A DNA stretch of 36,082 bases. It comes from Planctomycetota bacterium (GTDB lineage: Bacteria > Planctomycetota > Brocadiia > CAIUPP01). The translations under genes were made by a program, and so were the position numbers. The stretch lies in contig JAKJEM010000025.1 of assembly GCA_022705425.1 (NCBI GenBank), positions 7,174-43,255 on the forward strand, in the 5' to 3' direction. Position 1 is the stretch's first letter. The number at the start of each line of letters is the position of its first letter. Positions 32,701-36,082 of this stretch are shown in pieces. The notes beneath the pieces were generated by a model, which was given only the letters and a program-made list of their open reading frames with translations, did no database searches and was not told where the DNA came from.

Positions 32701-34546
32701 CCCCGAGACCCTGGCAGGCTTCCGCGCCTGGCTCAAGACCCGCTACAAGGACATCGCCGAACTGAACGCCGCGTGGGCGGCGCAGTTCGCGGACTTCGAC
32801 GCGGTCATGCCGAAGCCCCGCGCCGCCCTGGGCGAATCGCCGAATCTCGCCCCCTGGCTTGAACATCGCATGTACATGGGCGAGCTGATCGGCGAGTACT
32901 ACATGAAGAAGCCCGCCGAGTGGGCGGCGGAGATCAGCCCCCTTCTCTCCGTCGGCGAAATGGGCATCTACGACGCCTCCTCCGCATGGCCGGTGGACTG
33001 GAGCCGCTATGCCCCCTGCTACCGCTACACCCAGCGCTACGGCAACGACGACCTCCTCCGCAGCTTCGGGCAGGGCAGTCGCCACGGCCAGTGGCAGGGC
33101 TACGGCATGACGCGCATCAGCGCCGGGCGCCGCGTCGCCGCCTGGGCCTCCCTCCTCAACGGCGGCAACTTCGCCTGGTTCTGGGCCCTGATGGACAACG
33201 GCTACTGGAACTACGGCGTCTGCACCTCCGACCAGCGCCCCACCGAGGGCTACGCCGTCCTCGCGGCGGAGGAGTTCCCCGACCTCACCGGCGGCATTGA
33301 CCGCGTCTTCATCGCCTCCACCTTCACCCACGACGGCATCGCCATCGGCTACTCCTACCCCTCCTGGGTGGCCGATGCCGCCGCGTTGGCGCAACCGGCC
33401 AAGAGCATCATCGAGGAACTCGGCTTCGAGCACCAGTACGTGAACCTCGAAGACGCCGCGCGCGGCGCCCTCCAGCGCGACGGCTACCGGCTCCTCGTCC
33501 TGCGCGACGCCTCCTGCCTCTCGCGCGAGCAGGCCGAGGGCATCGCGCGCTTCGTCGAATCCGGCGGCACGCTCCTCGCCGTCGGGCGCTGCGGCTGGCG
33601 CGACGCCCGCGGCGCCCCGCACGCCGCCGGACCGGTTCTCGACGCCGCCCTGGGGCTCGATTCCTCCAACGTGCGCGAAGTGGACCTGCCCCACGAAGCC
33701 ACCCTGCGCAACCGTCCCGTCAAGCTCCGCATCGCCCTCGCCGGCGTTCGCCTCAAGGGCGCCGACGCCCTCGGAGAGGCCCGGATCGGCGATCGCGCCG
33801 AACCCCTGCTGACCGTGAGCCGCAGGGGCAAGGGACGCGCCTTCTGGCTCAACTCCACCCTCAAGGGGCACGAGGCCACCTTCACCGGCGGCGTCAATGC
33901 CGAACGCTCCATCACCCTCACCGGGCCCGAGGCGATCCGCCTTTCCCACTGGCGCATCTTTGCCGAAGTCCTCACCCAGGCCGGCCTGACCGCCCGCGCG
34001 CAACTCCTCAAGGACGGCGACCCGGTCTTCAACGCGCGGACATGGTACTACGAGACGCCCTCCAAACGCACGCTGCTGGTCGCCCGCCACCTGGACCAGG
34101 AACTCGCCGGACCGCTCACCTTGCGCTTTGCCCGCAAGGCGCACGTCTATGAGGCGCGCGACGGGCGCTACCTGGGCTTCACCGATACGGTGCAGGAGTC
34201 CTTCCCCCGCGGACGCATGAAGATCTTCGCCCTCCTCGACACGAAGCCGACGGCGCTGTCGCTGCGAAGCGCAACCCCCGCCCTGCGCCCCGGCGAAACG
34301 CTCGCCCTCACCTGCGCCCTCGCCGCCGAAGCCGGAATCCCGGACCTCCACGCCCTGCGCCTGCGAGTGCTCGGCCCGGAAGGAAAGGAACTGACCCCCT
34401 ATCGCCGCACCCTTCTCGCCCCCGGCGGCGCGGCCGACGTCGAGATTCCGCTGGCGCTGAACGACCCCGCCGGCGAGTACCTCGTCGAGGCAACCGACGC
34501 CCTAACCGGCCTCACCGGGCGCTTGCCCTTCCGCATCATTCCCTGA
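29744..34546 (+). CDS. Giant secreted GH42-like (beta-galactosidase-type) protein
   Basis: A 1600-residue exported protein with the signal peptide MIHRAVAAALLLLALAPAVQA. The first 900 or so residues are beta-rich and not recognised. Around residue 970 comes a TIM-barrel segment like GH42: FIQIDDERRM, then FRAWLKTRYKDIAELNAAW, matching the family's acid/base region and the following helix. Near residues 1220-1265 is a glutamine-amidotransferase-like beta-galactosidase trimerisation domain (YRLLVLRDASCLSREQAEGI, FVESGGTLLAV). A final beta-sandwich region follows. I cannot assign the nucleophile. GH42 enzymes are usually 650-700 residues, so this is more than twice as long. AGGAGG precedes ATG 29744. 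The 3' end overlaps the convergent YfhO-like gene by 45 bp. Confidence 0.8.
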   Translation: MIHRAVAAALLLLALAPAVQAQFAVTPRDLTGNDGIPEAWDVETPWYRARFTLAEAGSATSLIYKPLNLELRAEDYYATRNNLFRDWVRQADPDPITGFTRRIGPEIRAAQFPAAFRVLRQTPQELVLQFEIAYTKAGGLEWFDKLRQRRRLTFRADSPAVRVENEILNTDAEPRSVLFDLFNGLGLGRVETAACIPGPEGKIVGRDRATEDSSTFIFAPEPAGDWIGGVNAEGQGAAFSLDWADVDSMEISLWKTVGATYIVNMRRRTIPPGEAATFVYTFMPFAGLGALDGMRDDLAGGLLVGAEATHLRDTPSRNLQPGATVPVKLFLVSGSPRAVKLRVRCVRQEDGQPVLDEARNVALATAAAQTTALELTPPAPGLYVLTATAEADGTTLRMEKGIEVGRTKLTYAATPPPGEKRGARDAGESLGPAPMNPQFTTIDRAFRTPHLPLARNGIAGAARAFFVAPADSTLGHIREIAQRADVEYDYAAIGKIQTPPDELNFQDVAAFRKKLRASDAEVLVTLGINWRAGLPRPAVQEILERVRDGMGLVVAARNMEEQPDLAAALEGLAEVPAPLPPCAVPVPPVKRYELGKGRVAVILCRWSNYRDAGEAVLGQWTSLATPEPRPVPELRWRGFEYSYAWLGQTIHWAARRTTPAALIGASLEGRAVRLLVNNPGEPFTGTLRLTARTRRWDVCASGTIPLTPLPAGDAALFIPLDAAPPGGPFAIEAALTRHDGKLAAFASFALAQPEPVALALTPKPGPFQPARRPGSCLIEATGDAPDARLEVEVTDRYGRLLLREERPLLFQEGKAQVEVALASLKPLTAYHEVLARVTSGGVRLAESVADLFLLSDQPPFAERFVLGVPDSPERRALHLQAILKTARDLGFEAHSNCYDDRMGHYSGAIKCAMVSVSPKSRFAAQGERPSLDSKNLVMKPPFLPAPEALEQFKQRWQGLVRRHFDAGARFIQIDDERRMSGDFDFSPETLAGFRAWLKTRYKDIAELNAAWAAQFADFDAVMPKPRAALGESPNLAPWLEHRMYMGELIGEYYMKKPAEWAAEISPLLSVGEMGIYDASSAWPVDWSRYAPCYRYTQRYGNDDLLRSFGQGSRHGQWQGYGMTRISAGRRVAAWASLLNGGNFAWFWALMDNGYWNYGVCTSDQRPTEGYAVLAAEEFPDLTGGIDRVFIASTFTHDGIAIGYSYPSWVADAAALAQPAKSIIEELGFEHQYVNLEDAARGALQRDGYRLLVLRDASCLSREQAEGIARFVESGGTLLAVGRCGWRDARGAPHAAGPVLDAALGLDSSNVREVDLPHEATLRNRPVKLRIALAGVRLKGADALGEARIGDRAEPLLTVSRRGKGRAFWLNSTLKGHEATFTGGVNAERSITLTGPEAIRLSHWRIFAEVLTQAGLTARAQLLKDGDPVFNARTWYYETPSKRTLLVARHLDQELAGPLTLRFARKAHVYEARDGRYLGFTDTVQESFPRGRMKIFALLDTKPTALSLRSATPALRPGETLALTCALAAEAGIPDLHALRLRVLGPEGKELTPYRRTLLAPGGAADVEIPLALNDPAGEYLVEATDALTGLTGRLPFRIIP

Positions 34547-36082
34547 CGGCGCGCGGCGTCGCCACGCCAGCCCGGCCGCCAGCAGACACGCCAGCGCGGC
34601 GCAGAGGCTGCTCGCCGCGCCCACGCGCAGCATCGCCGGGCGATAGCGAAAGGCCACCGTGTGCTCCCCCGCCTCCAGGCGGACCGCGCGGAAGGCAAAG
34701 TCTGCCGGCACGATCTCTACCGGCGCCCCGTTCACCTCCGCTTGCCAACCGGGGAAGAAGTTGTCGCGCAGGACCAGCCAGCCCGACGCCGAAGCATGGA
34801 CGCGCAGCACCACCTCCTCGGGCGCGTCGCGCAGGAACACGACCGGCTGCGGCGGGCGATCTATCCCCGGCGTCCGGTCCGGCGCCGCGGACTCGATCAC
34901 GACCTCGCGGCGCGGGTCGGCGCCGAGCGTGGCCGCCAGCGCGTCCGGCGCTTCGGGCGCATATCGCGCCCGGTAATACAGCGCCGCGCGCGGCACGACA
35001 TCGCGCGTCTCCAGCAACGTCCAGCGCTCCCCGGCGGCCAGGATGCGCCGGCCCTCCGGCGCCGCGCTCATGCGCATCGGCGCCACCACCCGACCGCAGG
35101 CCAGCCGGTCCGTCACCGCGCCCCCGCTCTGAACCTGGTAGAGGCTCGGCGCGATGTCGCCGGGGAGCCCCTGCGACGCCCGGAAGAGCAGGTGAAAGCG
35201 CGCCGGCGGATTCGGCTCGATCCCCTCCACCGCCAGAACGCGCTCGATCATCGCGTCGTTCAGCTCCGGCGATCCGATCGCCCAGGCGCGAATGTCCGAC
35301 CCGGCCCGGCGCAACGCCTCCCCCGCCCCCGCCGGCCACGCGCTCCCCCGCGCGGAGAAGGTCCCCCAACCGCCGACGAACATCCACGAGAACGCCACCG
35401 CGTCCAGCGCCAGAATCCCCGCCGCCGCCGTCGGCGCCAGGCGCGCCGCCGCCCCGCGCATCCGAAGAATCACCAACGGCGACGCCGCCAGCGCCATCGC
35501 CAGACCCCAGAGCAGCAGATAGACCGTCATCGAGCCGGCCGTCGCAACGCGCGCCGGCGTCAGCCGTTCCCCGCTGCGCTTCACCATCTCCTGCAAGGAC
35601 GGCATCGCCATCAACGCCAGCAGCATCGCCGCCGGAAGCCCGATGCCGATCCACGTCATCCACCGGCGGCGTTCCGGTTCCGCGCGCAGCAGCGCATCCA
35701 GCCCCAGCGCGGCCAGCGCCGATGCCGCCAGCGCGAAGGGCAACAGAAACTTCGAGGCCCCGCGCAGCGCGTCGCCAAAGGGCATCACCGCACCCAGGAG
35801 GCCCATCGCCGGCGTATGCCGCCCCAGCGACAGCAGCAGCGCAATCCCCGCCCCCGCCCCAAGCGCCCACGCCAGCCGCCGCGGACGCCCCGCCGCCAGC
35901 CCGTACAGCGCCAGCGCCAGGGCCGCAACTCCGAAGTAGGCGTTCATCTCCCAGTAGAAGTACCGCCCCCAGTACAGATGCCCCTCCACGCCGCCGAAGA
36001 GGCCGGGCACGAGCATCGTGAGCAGGCACTCCGGACCCAGGCTGAACTGGCGCGCCCACTCCGCCCGCATCGGCAGGCTAGA
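34502..36082 (-). CDS. YfhO-like polytopic membrane protein, N-terminal part beyond right edge
   Basis: About 526 residues of the C-terminal part are visible; the frame is still open at the right edge. Several TM segments occur in the first 220 residues (AYFGVAALALALYGLAAG, WALGAGAGIALLLSLG, FLLPFALAASALAALGLDALL, MTVYLLLWGLAMALAASPLV). A soluble domain follows, ending in ASGWLVLRDNFFPGWQAEVNG and GEHTVAFRYRP, the typical C-terminal pattern of YfhO/GT-C-related proteins, and one final TM helix. In Gram-positives YfhO glycosylates lipoteichoic acid; here the substrate is unknown. An internal ATG at 36070 is unlikely to be the start because the family begins with more TM helices. The stop codon lies within the convergent gene. 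Confidence 0.75.
   Translation of the reverse strand, partial: SSLPMRAEWARQFSLGPECLLTMLVPGLFGGVEGHLYWGRYFYWEMNAYFGVAALALALYGLAAGRPRRLAWALGAGAGIALLLSLGRHTPAMGLLGAVMPFGDALRGASKFLLPFALAASALAALGLDALLRAEPERRRWMTWIGIGLPAAMLLALMAMPSLQEMVKRSGERLTPARVATAGSMTVYLLLWGLAMALAASPLVILRMRGAAARLAPTAAAGILALDAVAFSWMFVGGWGTFSARGSAWPAGAGEALRRAGSDIRAWAIGSPELNDAMIERVLAVEGIEPNPPARFHLLFRASQGLPGDIAPSLYQVQSGGAVTDRLACGRVVAPMRMSAAPEGRRILAAGERWTLLETRDVVPRAALYYRARYAPEAPDALAATLGADPRREVVIESAAPDRTPGIDRPPQPVVFLRDAPEEVVLRVHASASGWLVLRDNFFPGWQAEVNGAPVEIVPADFAFRAVRLEAGEHTVAFRYRPAMLRVGAASSLCAALACLLAAGLAWRRRAPSGNDAEGQAPGEAG

Noticed and set aside
1-36082. Signs of mobile elements or horizontal islands
   Set aside because: No transposase, integrase, terminal inverted repeat or attachment-site duplication was found; the single tRNA is not flanked by an integrase gene, and composition looks even.

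Overview
The window is high-GC bacterial chromosome with dense genes and very few non-coding gaps. There are no phage, IS or plasmid genes and no CRISPR array. The gene mix points to a Gram-negative, probably saccharolytic lineage: RNase Y, an NADP isocitrate dehydrogenase of the homodimeric type, long-form HisG, a formylglycine-generating-enzyme-like protein, very large secreted carbohydrate-active proteins, and UroD-like and Gfo/Idh/MocA proteins. This would fit the PVC/Sumerlaeota/Hydrogenedentota neighbourhood of metagenome-known phyla. That placement is inference; no rRNA gene is present to settle it.

Layout. 1-2530 (minus): a GT-C-like membrane protein cut by the left edge, translationally coupled to a YgiQ-family radical SAM protein. 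2677-3210 (plus): a PduO-type cobalamin adenosyltransferase, convergent with RNase Y (3289-4860, minus) across a hairpin terminator. 4861-5551: a divergent promoter region with a doubtful small membrane ORF. 5552-7411 (plus): a TM-TPR-FGE-like protein with an insertion in its FGE domain. 7463-11803 (minus): a 1446-residue secreted heparinase II/III-like protein. 11804-12131: a divergent intergenic region with twelve copies of a 7-bp repeat. 12132-15711 (plus): M42 aminopeptidase, MFS transporter, UroD-like protein. 15668-17306 (minus): small membrane protein and isocitrate dehydrogenase. 17499-20241 (plus): guaA and a Gfo/Idh/MocA oxidoreductase.

20242-26784 (plus) is the information-processing core. 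A strong promoter and a highly structured leader ending in an intrinsic terminator precede nusA-infB-ylxP-rbfA, an endonuclease-III-like gene without catalytic residues, and hisG. The infB frame is broken by a +1 shift in its linker region, with a run of eight C as the best candidate site. 26973-29524 (plus): yebC, a homocitrate/isopropylmalate synthase-family gene and a GNAT acetyltransferase. A tRNA-Gln(CUG) follows, with its own promoter over the GNAT stop codon. 29744-34546 (plus): a 1600-residue secreted GH42-like protein, overlapping a convergent YfhO-like membrane protein cut by the right edge.

Promoters resembling sigma-70 sites (TTGAC-N, a 17-bp spacer, TATAAT-like) can be read upstream of most transcription units. 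This supports the operon boundaries proposed here. The items most worth a second look are the nusA leader RNA, the infB frame break, the non-catalytic EndoIII-like protein, and the insertion within the FGE-like domain.
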